Notes: generated by a model from the sequence alone, not told the origin. A stretch of DNA of 64,000 bases from Antarcticirhabdus aurantiaca (GCF_009765365.1 NZ_VTOM01000010.1:1-64000), one strand, 5' to 3'. Shown: positions 1-8,653, numbered from the stretch's first letter. Translations and numbers: made by a program.

Positions 1-191
1 ACGGCATCGCTCTGTCCCTCGACCATCGCAAAAAGCAGCAGTAGAGCGCCGTATCTCTGCGCCCAACCGTGCGATCAGCCCCGAAACCTCAAACAACAAC
101 CAAGCTCGACGTTTTGACACGGCCTGGACCCTTTCAGGACGTTCAAGCCAGTCCCGCCGTTCCTCGAAAGCCGCCGCTCCCGATCGGTAGG

Positions 192-1151
192 TCACACGGG
201 TTCGGGAAGGCCAAGCCAGCGGCGCCACTGTCGTGCCGCTTCGCTGCGGTCGTTCAAGACGTAGGTGGTCGGTGGGAGTAGCGCCCATTCGCCGTCCGCA
301 GCGTGCGCTTCGAGGTAGCGTCGCTCCCGCTCTCCCGGTTCTGCGGCTTCGTCGCGGAAGAAATCGAACTCGATGCCCCGAAACCCGGTCCATCCAAGAT
401 GGCTCTGGATCAGAAGAAACTCGGGAAGGGTGTGATCGATGAACCAGCCCGGAGCGTCGGAGCCGGTGTGGTTCAGCCAAAGAAGGCGACCGGCTTCATC
501 CGCACGGTCCACTCCAATATGGTTGCCCCCAAGGTCCATTCCGAGGGGAAACGCTCGATCCCACCATTGCCGGTGGCGCTGGTAGTGGAGCCGCACCCCC
601 GGATCGTCGGCTTCCATCGTCTCTACGTCGCGAAAGTTCTGCTTCCACACCTCCATGTCCCTCAGAAGCATGGGAGTCTCATCGAGAAAGAAGCGGATAT
701 GGCCGGCATTGATGGTCGGCTCGACGGGATTGGGCGGCTCGCCCACCGGCTTGCGGAACGGCGCGGGAGGAACGAGATCGTAGACGACGCTCGACCAGCC
801 TTCCGGCATGACGACGCGTCGCCCGGGCAGCAGCCATTCGATCTCCAAGCCCGCCGAAACGTCACGATAGAAGCGGCGGAGTGCCGGCGGGATGGGCTCG
901 CCGATCTCACGCTCCACGGCGCCAACCGCCTCCTCGCCGGCCGGCGGGCGGATGTCGACGGTGATCGGCACGGCTGGCCGATCCCAACTTCCCGTGAGGC
1001 CGAGCCGGGCAGCACCGGCACGGAAGCCTTCCACGTTGCGCAGCACCGTGTCCCACGTCTCGTCGCCCCTCGTCGCGGCACGCCCGTCACCGTTGCGCAT
1101 GACGACTGGCAGCGTCGTCATCAGGACGAGAAAGGTCCGCCGGGTCGTCAA
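192..1151 (-). CDS. SMI1/KNR4 (SUKH)-like protein with Tat-type leader
   Basis: About 319 residues. The start is set at a TTG because AGGAGG lies seven bases before it; a GTG 33 bases further upstream is the alternative. The N-terminus has an RRTFL twin-arginine-like motif followed by a hydrophobic stretch, so export is likely. The region around 'IGEPIPPALRRFYRDVSAG' and the later 'GGNHIGVD...LLWLNHTG...FL' pattern resemble the SMI1/KNR4 (SUKH) fold, known from toxin-immunity and regulatory proteins. No toxin gene is next to it, so an immunity role is only a possibility. It belongs to the chromosomal left flank. Confidence 0.6.
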   Translation of the reverse strand: MTTRRTFLVLMTTLPVVMRNGDGRAATRGDETWDTVLRNVEGFRAGAARLGLTGSWDRPAVPITVDIRPPAGEEAVGAVEREIGEPIPPALRRFYRDVSAGLEIEWLLPGRRVVMPEGWSSVVYDLVPPAPFRKPVGEPPNPVEPTINAGHIRFFLDETPMLLRDMEVWKQNFRDVETMEADDPGVRLHYQRHRQWWDRAFPLGMDLGGNHIGVDRADEAGRLLWLNHTGSDAPGWFIDHTLPEFLLIQSHLGWTGFRGIEFDFFRDEAAEPGERERRYLEAHAADGEWALLPPTTYVLNDRSEAARQWRRWLGLPEPV

Positions 1152-1367
1152 TTGCCAACCTCCTGTGCCTCTCGATCTCGCCACCTGCTGAGTCGAGAGC
1201 GATCACGCATGCGAGCGGGTCGGTATCATCCGCTTCTGACCCAACCGTAGCTAGAACCGGACCGTCGCAAAGCCACCCTAAAATAACCTGGTCCGTGCGG
1301 CTCACTCGGGCGCACGGCGGGGTGAAACCGGAAGGCCGCTGCTCAGCTTGACCCCCGGGCGAGGCGT

Positions 1368-3404
1368 TCAGATGATCAGAAAGTCAGCATAAGACAGGCT
1401 GAGCCCGGCCGTCAGTTTGGCGAACTGAGTGCCTTGGATCGCGCCAGATCCGTCGGGGTCGTAGAAGAGCTTTCCGGTATCCGCCTCGTAGATGATGCGA
1501 TCGTCTCGTTCGGCCGCGATGCCGGTCTGATTGGCCGCGAAGGCGGCCTTGCGCAGCGTGCCGACCGCGCCTGCGTTGTTGAAGATCGCATGATCGAGCA
1601 CGATGCTGTCGTCGTCGCCGGATCGCGTTCCGAAGTCGACGATCGTATCGACGTTCGTTTTTCCGAGGGCGGTGTCGAAGACGAAGGCGTCGTTGCCCTG
1701 GCGTCCGACCAGACGATCCGAGCCGAGGCCGCCCGCCAGGACGTTGTTGCGGGTCGTGCCGGTGATCGTGTTCGCGAGGGCGTTGCCGAATCCGTCCAGG
1801 TGAGCGCCACTGACAAGCGTCAGGTTCTCGACGTTGACGGGAAGCCGATAGTCGACGCTGGAGGACACCTTGTCGGTTCCGCCACCGGCAAGCTCGACGA
1901 TCGTGTCGCCGATGTCGTCGACGACGTAGCTGTCGTTTCCGGCCCCGCCCGTCAGGATGTCCGCGCCCCGGCCGCCGTCGAGGATGTCCGCGGCAGAGCC
2001 GCCGGTGATCGTGTTGACGGAGCCGTTGCCCTTCCCGTTGAAGGAGGCTGTTCCGGTGTAGATCAAGTTCTCGAGGTTTTCGGCAAGGGTGAAGCGCGCG
2101 AGGCCGGTCCGCACGGTGTCCATGCCGCCGCCGGCCGCCTCGGTGATGGGCGTTCCCGCGACATCGATGACGTAGGTGTCGTTCCCCATTCCCGGCTTGG
2201 TCGGATCCACATCGTCGATCTCGACGACGATCGGGTGATCGGACAGGGTGAAGGAGACGCTTCTTCCGTTCTGAACCGTCTTCGTGGCCGTCGTGCCGAG
2301 GAGCGGATCGAAGACGGAGATCGAGTCGATGACGTCGTCGAACGTCACGGTGACGGTCTGCCCGGCTGCCGAAATCGGCTTGTCGTTCGCCTCGTCCCAG
2401 ATGTCGGGCTCGGCCCATAGAACGACCTGGAACGTGCCGTCCGTCTTCTGCGTCAGGTAGCTTTTGGCGCCCGGCGGCAAGCCCGCCATCGTATAGCTGA
2501 GGCTTCCGCTGATGAAGCTCGAGGCCGCGCTGTCGTCGTCCTGGAGTATCGAGGTGAGATTATGGACGGCGGTCGCTGCGGGCTTGGGATTGTAGCGCGC
2601 GTCGAAGAGGCCGAAATGGTTCTCCTGGTCGGCGCCTGATCCATCTGCGGGCGAGTTGAGCAGCTGATAAAGATAGGTTCCGCGCGAGCCGAGACTGGCC
2701 GCGTCCATGTAGGCGTTGAGCGTGAGCTTGGCTTGCGTGATCAGGTCGACGCCTTCCCAGCCGCCGCCCGTGTCGGCGCCCATCGAGTTGTGGTAGCCGA
2801 GTTCCGTAAGGACGAAGGGCTTGTTCGGGTCCAGGCTCTCCAGCCTCGCCTTCGCATCCCTGATCGCGTTGAAGGGCTGACCGCCGTTCTTCGGATAAAC
2901 GTGCTCGTTGCTCCAGTCCGAAGCGGAGGAGGTGTTTGGCCAATCCGTGAAGCCCAGCACCGGGATCGATCGCAGCAGGGCGTCCGCGTTGACGCCGTTG
3001 TAGAGGTCGGACTGAAAAACCTTTGCCGCCGACGTTCCGGTCAGCCCCTTGTACGAGACGGGGAAGTTGTTGACCTCGTTCAGGCCCTCGATGCCGACGA
3101 TCGAGCCCGGATGAATATCCTCGAACGCGTGGAGGTTCTGCACCACGTCGCGAGGGTCCTCCTTGCCGAGCGGGTGGAAAACGAACTTCAACCCGGCATC
3201 CGCAGCCGTTTCGAGGTTCTTCTGCCCGACCAACGCATAGGTCGGATTGGGGGCTCTGGCGCGGACGTGATCGATTCCGAGATAGTCGAGCGCCGACAGA
3301 ACCTTGTCGATTGGCGCGTAGACACCGTCGGTGAAGGTTATGGGAGCGACGACGCCGAACGTATCGACAAGATCAGATGCCCGCACTGCGCGTTCGATGG
3401 CCAA
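1368..3404 (-). CDS. Secreted glycoside hydrolase-like protein with C-terminal RTX repeats
   Basis: 678 residues from a TTG start with GGAG upstream. Residues 1 to about 300 look like a clan GH-A TIM barrel: the 'LNEVN' motif gives a likely acid/base Glu110, and 'VLTELGYH' a likely nucleophile Glu201. From about residue 400 come Ca-binding RTX nonapeptides of the GGxGxD kind ('GGAGNDSYVV', 'GRQGNDAFVF'), and the end is hydrophobic ('YADFLII'). There is no N-terminal signal. Together this predicts export by a type I secretion system, which is not encoded in the window. The polysaccharide substrate cannot be named from sequence alone. Confidence 0.8.
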   Translation of the reverse strand: MAIERAVRASDLVDTFGVVAPITFTDGVYAPIDKVLSALDYLGIDHVRARAPNPTYALVGQKNLETAADAGLKFVFHPLGKEDPRDVVQNLHAFEDIHPGSIVGIEGLNEVNNFPVSYKGLTGTSAAKVFQSDLYNGVNADALLRSIPVLGFTDWPNTSSASDWSNEHVYPKNGGQPFNAIRDAKARLESLDPNKPFVLTELGYHNSMGADTGGGWEGVDLITQAKLTLNAYMDAASLGSRGTYLYQLLNSPADGSGADQENHFGLFDARYNPKPAATAVHNLTSILQDDDSAASSFISGSLSYTMAGLPPGAKSYLTQKTDGTFQVVLWAEPDIWDEANDKPISAAGQTVTVTFDDVIDSISVFDPLLGTTATKTVQNGRSVSFTLSDHPIVVEIDDVDPTKPGMGNDTYVIDVAGTPITEAAGGGMDTVRTGLARFTLAENLENLIYTGTASFNGKGNGSVNTITGGSAADILDGGRGADILTGGAGNDSYVVDDIGDTIVELAGGGTDKVSSSVDYRLPVNVENLTLVSGAHLDGFGNALANTITGTTRNNVLAGGLGSDRLVGRQGNDAFVFDTALGKTNVDTIVDFGTRSGDDDSIVLDHAIFNNAGAVGTLRKAAFAANQTGIAAERDDRIIYEADTGKLFYDPDGSGAIQGTQFAKLTAGLSLSYADFLII

Positions 3405-3656
3405 CTTCCAGTCTCCAAACTCAAGTGGCTATTCTGGGCGAACCAGTAGCGGTTGGAGCTTGTGCCATGGTGTCCAGGCTGCAACATCTGTACGGCCGGC
3501 TGAGTGGCCGTGCGTAACGTGTCCATGAATGTTCGCTGGCTGATGGTTGGGGCACCTGAGCGCTTGAACACTCGAAGGATGATTGGTTTGCAGCTGGTTC
3601 GAACTGGAAAGTAACCACATCGACCTGCGATCATCGACAAGCCGACGCTGTCGGCA

Positions 3657-3914
3657 TCAATCGTCGGAAAATTCCCGCGGCAGCTCGCCGAACTTGGCGA
3701 GAAGCACCGGCTCGCCTTGAGGGTCGCCGCTCTCCTCGTCGACGTCCATCTGCAGAGCGATGAAGCCGACGAGCCGGCCGTTGAAGTTGTCACGGCCGCG
3801 CTCGGCGCGCCGACGTGCCTCGTCGGCCGTCTTGAACGGGAAGGGCGTACCGGGACGGAAGCCCTTGCCCTTCCTTTCGAATCCTTGCGCCAAGTAGACG
3901 GTCTTCGTGGGCAT
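3657..3914 (-). CDS. Small conserved hypothetical protein
   Basis: 85 residues starting 'MPTKTVYLAQ', with GGAGG six bases before the ATG. The protein is charged, with a basic centre ('DEARRRAERGRDNFNG') and an acidic C-terminus. I do not recognise a named family. It is the last gene of the left flank before the tRNA remnant. The start is preferred over a longer reading that would run through the tRNA sequence. Confidence 0.65.
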   Translation of the reverse strand: MPTKTVYLAQGFERKGKGFRPGTPFPFKTADEARRRAERGRDNFNGRLVGFIALQMDVDEESGDPQGEPVLLAKFGELPREFSDD

Positions 3915-4217
3915 GCGATCCTCCGGGTACGACGGGTCAGGTGCCGTCAGGGCTTCGACGTCAGGCGGTGGCGGACGTCGCCGCGCCGCACCGACGCGTC
4001 CAGGCGGTCGACCTCGATCCACGCACTGCGTAGCAAGATTTCCCACACCGCGTCGCGCCTGTCGCCGCCTCGACGCTTGCCTTGAAGCCGGGAACACCTC
4101 CGGAACATCGCGTGGCACCTCGTTCCACGGATTGCCGCCGTACGCCATCCGTTCCGCGCGGGAGACGCAAGGCAAGCGTCGGAAGGCTCTTCGAAGCTCT
4201 GGGAATAAGAGGATTGC
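3915..4217. other. Intergenic stretch left of the attachment site
   Basis: About 300 bases between the small gene at 3657-3914 and the tRNA fragment. Open frames on both strands here run into tRNA sequence and lack ribosome binding sites. I see no gene, terminator or repeat that I can support. Confidence 0.4.
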
Positions 4218-4267
4218 TGGAGCGGGCGATGGGAATCGAACCCACGACATTCAGCTTGGGAAGCTGA
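4218..4267 (-). tRNA. 3' half of tRNA-Gly(CCC); prophage left attachment site
   Basis: Read on the minus strand this gives an anticodon stem-loop (TCAGC-TTCCCAA-GCTGA, anticodon CCC at 4258-4260), a T arm (GTGGG-TTCGATT-CCCAT) and the 3' acceptor strand CGCCCGC-T-CCA. No D arm or 5' acceptor strand follows on the other side (from 4268 on). A tyrosine recombinase gene starts 150 bases away. This is what is left when an element inserts in a tRNA gene: the restored, complete tRNA should lie at the far (right) end of the element. Confidence 0.85.
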
Positions 4268-4380
4268 TCTAATTACCGTTCGCAGTGTTTCGCCGATGTT
4301 CAGGAATCCTAGAAAAGCAGGGCTTTGCGTTGACTTTTGTGTTCGCGCCGGTTTGTGCTGATGCGCGGTTCCGCGCCGCC

Positions 4381-4411
4381 ATCCGTCCAATATCCGTCCA
4401 AATCCGTCCAA
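4381..4411 (+). repeat. Three tandem ATCCGTCCAA repeats before the integrase
   Basis: The 10-base word ATCCGTCCAA occurs at 4381-4390, 4392-4401 and 4402-4411, ending nine bases before the integrase ATG. Such short same-strand repeats next to an attachment site fit arm-type binding sites of a tyrosine integrase. They also overlap the integrase's own translation start region, so self-regulation is possible. Confidence 0.6.
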
Positions 4412-4419
4412 GGCAACCG

Positions 4420-5748
4420 ATGCCCGACCTGCCTCCGACCAAAGCCGGTATCGACGCGCTGCCGCTGCCCGAGAAGAACGCTGTCGACTACCGCGACCCG
4501 AAACAGTCGGGCCTCATCCTGCGCGTCTCGCCCGGCGGCACGAAGTCGTGGTCCGTGCGCGCCGACAAGGGCGGCCGAGGCGAGGTGGGCCGCTCGAAGA
4601 AGATCACCATCGGCCGCTATCCGGATTTGCCCTTGAGCCTGGCGCGGGAGAAAGCGCGCAAGATGCTCTCGGCCGTCGCCGACGGCATCGACGTCGACGG
4701 CGAGAAAAAGGCGGCAGCCGCCGCGAAAGCGAAGCGCCGTGTCGAGACGATCGAGGCGGTCGGGCGCGACTACATTGAGCGGACCGCCACTGGTCGGCAT
4801 CGCTTCAACGGCAAGCCGATGCGTCCGCGGCCGCGCGCGCTGGAAAAGGACTACCTTGAGCGCGTCGTCATCCCGAAGCTCGGCAAGCGGCCACTTGCCG
4901 ACATCACGCGCGCCGAGCTGCAGCGGACCGTCGACGCGATCGAGACGGAGTTCTCGCCCGGCGCCGCGCGACACGCCCGGAACGTCATCCAGAAGATCTT
5001 CGCCTTTGCGGTCTGGCAGGAGATCGTCGCCAACGATCCAACCCGCTTCGTCTCCTCGCCGACCTGGACGGAGCGCGAGCGGGTGCTCACCGACGAGGAG
5101 ATGGCGGCCCTTTGGCGGGCCCTATCGAACCCCGGCGCGCTGAAGGGCGTCAGCCTGTCGGTCGCGATCGCCACGGCGATCAAGCTCGCGGCCGTCACGC
5201 TCCAGCGCCGCGGCGAGGTCAGCGGCATGCGCCTCGACGAGATCGACCGGAAGGCGCGGACCTGGACGATGGCCGGCGAGCGTACGAAGAACGGCCGGAC
5301 CCACGTCGTGCCGCTCTCCGCGCTTGCGATCGAGCTCATCGACGAGGCGCTCGCCGCACGCACCAAGGCGGGAACGAAGAGCCAGTTCGTTTTCCCGTCG
5401 CCGCGCAACCCGGCCCAGCCGGTAGCGCCGAACGCGATCACGCATGCCTGGGGGCGGTTCCTGCCGCTCCTGCGTATGGAGAAGGACGGGGAGGAGGTGC
5501 CTGTCACGGGGATCACCCCGCACGATCTGCGCCGGACGGGCTCGACGGCCATCACGAGCGAGCGGATCGCGATGCCGCGCTTCGTCGTCAGCCAAGTGCT
5601 CAACCACACCAGCGACAGCGGCGGCACGGCGGCTGTCACGGCCGTCTACGACCGCAACGCCTACCTGAAAGAGAAGCGCGCGGCCCTCGACGCCTGGGCC
5701 GCGCTGCTTGCCGAGATCGTCGGGCTCAGGCCTCCGCCTGCGCCTTGA
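4420..5748 (+). CDS. Tyrosine integrase, P4/DUF4102 type
   Basis: 442 residues. The N-terminal DUF4102 arm-binding domain (about 1-95, 'LPPTKAGIDALP...DYRDPKQSGL') is followed by a SAM-like core-binding domain (about 110-205) and the catalytic domain. Likely catalytic residues are Arg263 ('TLQRRGE'), Lys290, His368 and Arg371 ('HDLRR'), His396 and Tyr410 ('AVYDRNAY'). The set is complete, so the enzyme should be active. It would insert the prophage into the adjacent tRNA-Gly gene. The ATG after the ATCCGTCCAA repeats is chosen because the DUF4102 domain begins right there. Confidence 0.93.
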   Translation: MPDLPPTKAGIDALPLPEKNAVDYRDPKQSGLILRVSPGGTKSWSVRADKGGRGEVGRSKKITIGRYPDLPLSLAREKARKMLSAVADGIDVDGEKKAAAAAKAKRRVETIEAVGRDYIERTATGRHRFNGKPMRPRPRALEKDYLERVVIPKLGKRPLADITRAELQRTVDAIETEFSPGAARHARNVIQKIFAFAVWQEIVANDPTRFVSSPTWTERERVLTDEEMAALWRALSNPGALKGVSLSVAIATAIKLAAVTLQRRGEVSGMRLDEIDRKARTWTMAGERTKNGRTHVVPLSALAIELIDEALAARTKAGTKSQFVFPSPRNPAQPVAPNAITHAWGRFLPLLRMEKDGEEVPVTGITPHDLRRTGSTAITSERIAMPRFVVSQVLNHTSDSGGTAAVTAVYDRNAYLKEKRAALDAWAALLAEIVGLRPPPAP

Positions 5749-5920
5749 CGTAGGTTTCGAGGTCCCGTTGGCGCCAGCGCTTGAGGCGCTGCCCGTAGGT
5801 GATCGCCTGCGGAAAGGCCTTGTCGGTGCGCTCGAGCTTCCAGAGCGTCGTGCGGCCTATCTTCAGGAAGTCGCACGCCTCAGCCGTCGTCAGCAGTGTG
5901 CCCCCGGTCGTTTCACCCAT
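5726..5920 (-). CDS. Excisionase/AlpA-like helix-turn-helix protein
   Basis: 64 residues. 'LLTTAEACDFLKIGRTTLWKL' is a MerR/AlpA-type winged helix, followed by a wing and 'RWRQRDLETYV', typical of small phage excisionases. Its 3' end overlaps the integrase 3' end by 23 bases, tail to tail, so the two are expressed from opposite promoters. It is the last gene of the leftward early operon. The start overlaps the upstream stop by eight bases. Confidence 0.8.
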   Translation of the reverse strand: MGETTGGTLLTTAEACDFLKIGRTTLWKLERTDKAFPQAITYGQRLKRWRQRDLETYVKAQAEA

Positions 5921-6113
5921 CGCGGTCTGCCTTTCCTTCGTCACCCACGGCGACCCGCGCACCGTGCAGCGGGCAGCCGACCGTCATCCAGAAGAGGCCC
6001 GAGCCGAGGTGTCCCTCGCCGCGGGCGTTGTCGACGACCGGGCAGCGGCAACCCGGCGTACCGGCGAACGGGCTGCCTGGGTTCGGCACCTCGTCGAAGT
6101 CAGCCGTGCTCAT
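5913..6113 (-). CDS. Small phage protein of unknown function
   Basis: 66 residues, with the CRCPVVDN segment and two further Cys/His positions ('GCPLHGARV') that could bind a metal. Its ATG overlaps the stop of the HNH gene (ATGA) and its stop overlaps the excisionase start, so it is translationally coupled on both sides. I recognise no family. Confidence 0.55.
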   Translation of the reverse strand: MSTADFDEVPNPGSPFAGTPGCRCPVVDNARGEGHLGSGLFWMTVGCPLHGARVAVGDEGKADRDG

Positions 6114-6688
6114 GTTGTGACGCCCCTCTTTCGATCTCTTCTGCGCTTGTCCTTCCGCCGAAGGCTCTCTCGACGCGCCGCCGCGTATTCGGGATCGGCT
6201 GCCATCCGTAAGGCGCGGTTCTGCTTCTGGGTCAGGTATCTGGACCTGACCTTCTCCTTGTGCTGCTCTCGATAAACCGGATCCTCCTCCATTCTCTTGG
6301 CATGCCGCTGCTGGCGGCGGATTTCGATCTCACGGATGACACGCCGCGCGATCGGATCAGGCAGCCCGGCCCGCGCCCGGGCGAGGCGCAGGCGATGCTT
6401 AACCGTCTCGTTCAGGATGACAGCTTCCATCAGCTCCGGCGGAGCGTTGTGGATGGCGAGGCGTGCGGTCACCCCAAGCCAGTTCGGGAAGAGAACCCAG
6501 TTCGAGGCATCGGTGTTGAGGCGGTCGCCATCCCTGGCCTTGAGCACGTAGCCTTCCGGGAGGGGGCCGTTCGCCTCCTCCCAGTTCAAGTGGCTCAAGA
6601 GCTTCCAGCGCCGGGCGTTGGCTACCTTCTTGAAGACGTGGCCGTTGTGGATGGCCACGCTGCCGACGGGCTCCGGACGGCCCCTCAT
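6110..6688 (-). CDS. HNH endonuclease-like phage protein
   Basis: 192 residues. The N-terminal 70 follow the phage HNH pattern: 'GSVAIHNGHVFKKV', then 'SHLNWEEANGPLPEGYVL', then 'DGDRLNTDASNWVLF'. The usual second His (GPIPxGH) is Tyr here, so catalysis is uncertain. The C-terminal half is very basic (Arg/Lys-rich helices), suggesting DNA contact. It overlaps both neighbours by ATGA junctions in the leftward early operon. Confidence 0.65.
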   Translation of the reverse strand: MRGRPEPVGSVAIHNGHVFKKVANARRWKLLSHLNWEEANGPLPEGYVLKARDGDRLNTDASNWVLFPNWLGVTARLAIHNAPPELMEAVILNETVKHRLRLARARAGLPDPIARRVIREIEIRRQQRHAKRMEEDPVYREQHKEKVRSRYLTQKQNRALRMAADPEYAAARRESLRRKDKRRRDRKRGVTT

Positions 6689-6927
6689 TCGTCCCTCTTT
6701 CCCTCGATCGATCGCAGATATGGGGCGGGATCATTGCCGTAGTCGACAACGAGCTTGGCGGCCGAGACGGAAAGCGAGGCGAGGCGAACCACCTGATCTG
6801 CGACGCCCGTCATGGCCTCGGCGCGCCGGGCCTCGGCCTCGATCTGCTCGGCGGTGAGCCCCTCCTCGCCGAGGCGTTCGAGTTGGGCGAAGAGGTGGTT
6901 GTTGAGGTCGACAAGCTTGTTCTTCAC
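6685..6927 (-). CDS. Conserved small phage protein
   Basis: 80 residues from a GTG start, beginning 'KNKLVDLNNHLFAQLERL'. It is mostly helical with an Ala/Glu-rich centre. Proteins with this 'DLNNHLFAQLERL' start are common in early operons of alphaproteobacterial prophages; their role is unknown. Its start overlaps the stop of a 37-residue upstream frame and its stop overlaps the HNH start. Confidence 0.65.
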   Translation of the reverse strand: MKNKLVDLNNHLFAQLERLGEEGLTAEQIEAEARRAEAMTGVADQVVRLASLSVSAAKLVVDYGNDPAPYLRSIEGKRDE

Positions 6928-7037
6928 TGGCCAGTATCCTTCACGAGAGAGGCGGCGCGAGCAGGGATCTCAGCGCGTATGAAAGACGCCATGTCGTCAT
7001 GTCGGCGCCGCCTCGCGACCTCATCCTCAGGCGTCAT
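6924..7037 (-). CDS. Possible 37-residue phage peptide
   Basis: An ATG frame that encodes 37 residues starting 'MTPEDEVARRRRHDD' and ends in a TGA overlapping the next GTG start (GTGA). It fills the gap between the GapR-like gene and the gene at 6685-6927 in an operon where all other genes are coupled in this way. No strong ribosome binding site is seen, so it is tentative. Confidence 0.4.
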   Translation of the reverse strand: MTPEDEVARRRRHDDMASFIRAEIPARAASLVKDTGQ

Positions 7038-7084
7038 CGAGTGACTGGCGGGCTCGACTGCGTCGGAGCGGTTCACAGCGCACC

Positions 7085-7348
7085 TCAGTTCTTCGGTAGA
7101 TCCACGACCATGCCGAGCGCCTCGAGGTAGAGGTCGAGGATGGCGTCCTGTTCAGCGCGCTCGTTGGCGTCCTGCTTGCGCAGCGAGATGACCTTCCGGA
7201 GCACCTTTGTGTCGAAGCCATTGCCCTTGGCTTCGGCATAAACGTCCTTGATGTCGTCGGCGATCGTCTGCTTTTCCTCTTCCAGACGTTCGACTCGTTC
7301 CACGTAGGACCGCAGCTGGTCCTGCGCGACTTCCTGCACTTCGCTCAT
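7085..7348 (-). CDS. GapR-like (DUF2312) DNA-binding protein
   Basis: 87 residues, close to the usual size of GapR (about 89). The whole length matches the family: a long N-terminal coiled coil ('[19 protein letters not shown]'), then '[18 protein letters not shown]' and '[19 protein letters not shown]'. GapR in Caulobacter binds overtwisted AT-rich DNA ahead of replication forks and transcription. A phage copy in the early leftward operon could act on phage or host chromosome topology. The start is the internal ATG at 'MSEVQEV', where family similarity begins. Confidence 0.85.
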   Translation of the reverse strand: MSEVQEVAQDQLRSYVERVERLEEEKQTIADDIKDVYAEAKGNGFDTKVLRKVISLRKQDANERAEQDAILDLYLEALGMVVDLPKN

Positions 7349-7413
7349 GGGTATGCTCCTGGTGGTGCGGAAAGGGGGTGGGGATGAAGGGGAGGGCACG
7401 GCCGGAGGGGCGC

Positions 7414-7671
7414 TCACGCGTCGTGGCGGATCTCGGCGCGCAGGCCGGCGCAGGTGTTCACCGCCAGCACGATGAGGCTAGCGATCGTCGCGACGTCGGT
7501 GTCGTCCATGACGCTCTCCACGTCGACGACGAGGATCTCCTCGCCATCGGCGGCGAGGATGGCGCCCAGATCCTCGGCGCTCTCGCGCAACGGCAGCGCG
7601 ACGCCGATCTCGGCGAACATCGCGGCGAAGCGCTCGCTGACGGTGGGGTTCTCGATACGGAGATCAGGCAC
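7414..7671 (-). CDS. Hypothetical early phage protein
   Basis: 85 residues, beginning '[19 protein letters not shown]', with an acidic centre and an Ala/Val-rich C-terminal part. No family recognised. It lies between the frameshifted gene and the GapR-like gene in the leftward operon. Confidence 0.55.
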   Translation of the reverse strand: MPDLRIENPTVSERFAAMFAEIGVALPLRESAEDLGAILAADGEEILVVDVESVMDDTDVATIASLIVLAVNTCAGLRAEIRHDA

Positions 7672-7749
7672 CAGGGGCCTCCATAGAATCGATGTTGCAG
7701 CGATGGACGGTGAAGGTGAGGGCGCAGAAATGGAGGGGCCGGTCTGCCA

Positions 7750-8024
7750 TCATGCCGCCTTCGCGACCGGCGCGGCCGCGACTAGGGCGTCGACCCAGGC
7801 AATGAACGCGCGCAGGACCGGCTGGACGTTATAGTTGTCGATCTCAGCCAGGCGACATAGCCGTGCGCGTGCGCTAAAACCTCGTACGGCACCGGCTGCG
7901 GGCTTCCCGCGGCGACCCAGGCCTGCAGCGGCGAGGCGCAATCATTGGCGGCGACGCGCGGCATCGAGGCGCTGTGCCCGGCAGGATTGCCACGCTCCTT
8001 TGCCGCGCGTCGCCTCGCCGTCAT
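7750..8024 (-). pseudogene. Small early phage gene, apparently frameshifted
   Basis: The reading frame from 8024 encodes 'MPRVAANDC...PYEVLAHAHGYVAWL' and then turns into an unlikely Ser/Arg/Thr tail. From about 7845 another frame gives a convincing continuation, 'EIDNYNVQPVLRAFIAW', ending at 7750. One missing base near 7845 would join them into a protein of about 90 residues. The start overlaps the stop of the upstream gene like its neighbours. Either an indel or a programmed shift; no obvious slippery heptamer is present. Confidence 0.5.
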
Positions 8025-8653
8025 CCCCGCACCTTTGCCTGTCGGGTGACGGTGGTCTCGCTGTTCTCGTCGGCGTTTGCCTCGGCCGCCCGCGCGATCG
8101 CCTCGTCGCGCAGCCGCTCCAGCAAGGTCCGGCGCCGCGCGCGAGCCGCGACGGGATCGGGCCGCTTGTCGACGGCGATGCCGCGATCAATCTGGCGGCG
8201 ACGCGAGAGCGGCGAGGCCTCGTCCAGCTCCTCGATGTCGAGAAGCGCGAGGTTGTGCTCGACGAGGACGAGGAGATCGTCCTCGTCCGTCAGCACCCGC
8301 TGCGCCGACGATGTCGTGCGGCGGCCGATCGGCACGAGCCCGTGCTCGCCCACGATGATGATGGCGGCGGCGCGCTCGCGCTTCGATAGGGCGCGCCCGT
8401 CTGACCAGACGGTGTCGGGATCGGCGAAGGACTCGTCGGGCTGCCGGTCGACGTCGGCGAGGGGATCGTCGACGTTCGTGCCGTCCTCGAAGGGCGGCAG
8501 CTGCGAGAGATCGTCCTCGACGTCGGCCGTGCGCGGGTTGGCCTTGCAGAAGGCGAGACCGCGCGAGATGAGCTCGTGGCGCGGATAGCCGGTCGCGGCC
8601 GAGAGCGCGGCGAGGTCGCGAGCCGCGGGATTGAGGTGAACGCGCGGCGTCAT
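8021..8653 (-). CDS. Hypothetical early phage protein
   Basis: 210 residues. It has an acidic, Asp-rich middle ('LPPFEDGTNVDDPLADVD') and a basic Arg-rich C-terminal helix region. No family recognised. ATGA overlaps at both ends tie it into the leftward early operon. Confidence 0.6.
   Translation of the reverse strand: MTPRVHLNPAARDLAALSAATGYPRHELISRGLAFCKANPRTADVEDDLSQLPPFEDGTNVDDPLADVDRQPDESFADPDTVWSDGRALSKRERAAAIIIVGEHGLVPIGRRTTSSAQRVLTDEDDLLVLVEHNLALLDIEELDEASPLSRRRQIDRGIAVDKRPDPVAARARRRTLLERLRDEAIARAAEANADENSETTVTRQAKVRG

Noticed and set aside
3907-4272. Short frames across the tRNA fragment encoding 'MGIEPTTFSLGS'-like ends
   Set aside because: These are the well-known false translations of tRNA-Gly sequence, not proteins.
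6110-6688. Intron or intein homing at the HNH gene
   Set aside because: The gene is coupled by ATGA overlaps inside an intact operon and interrupts no gene.
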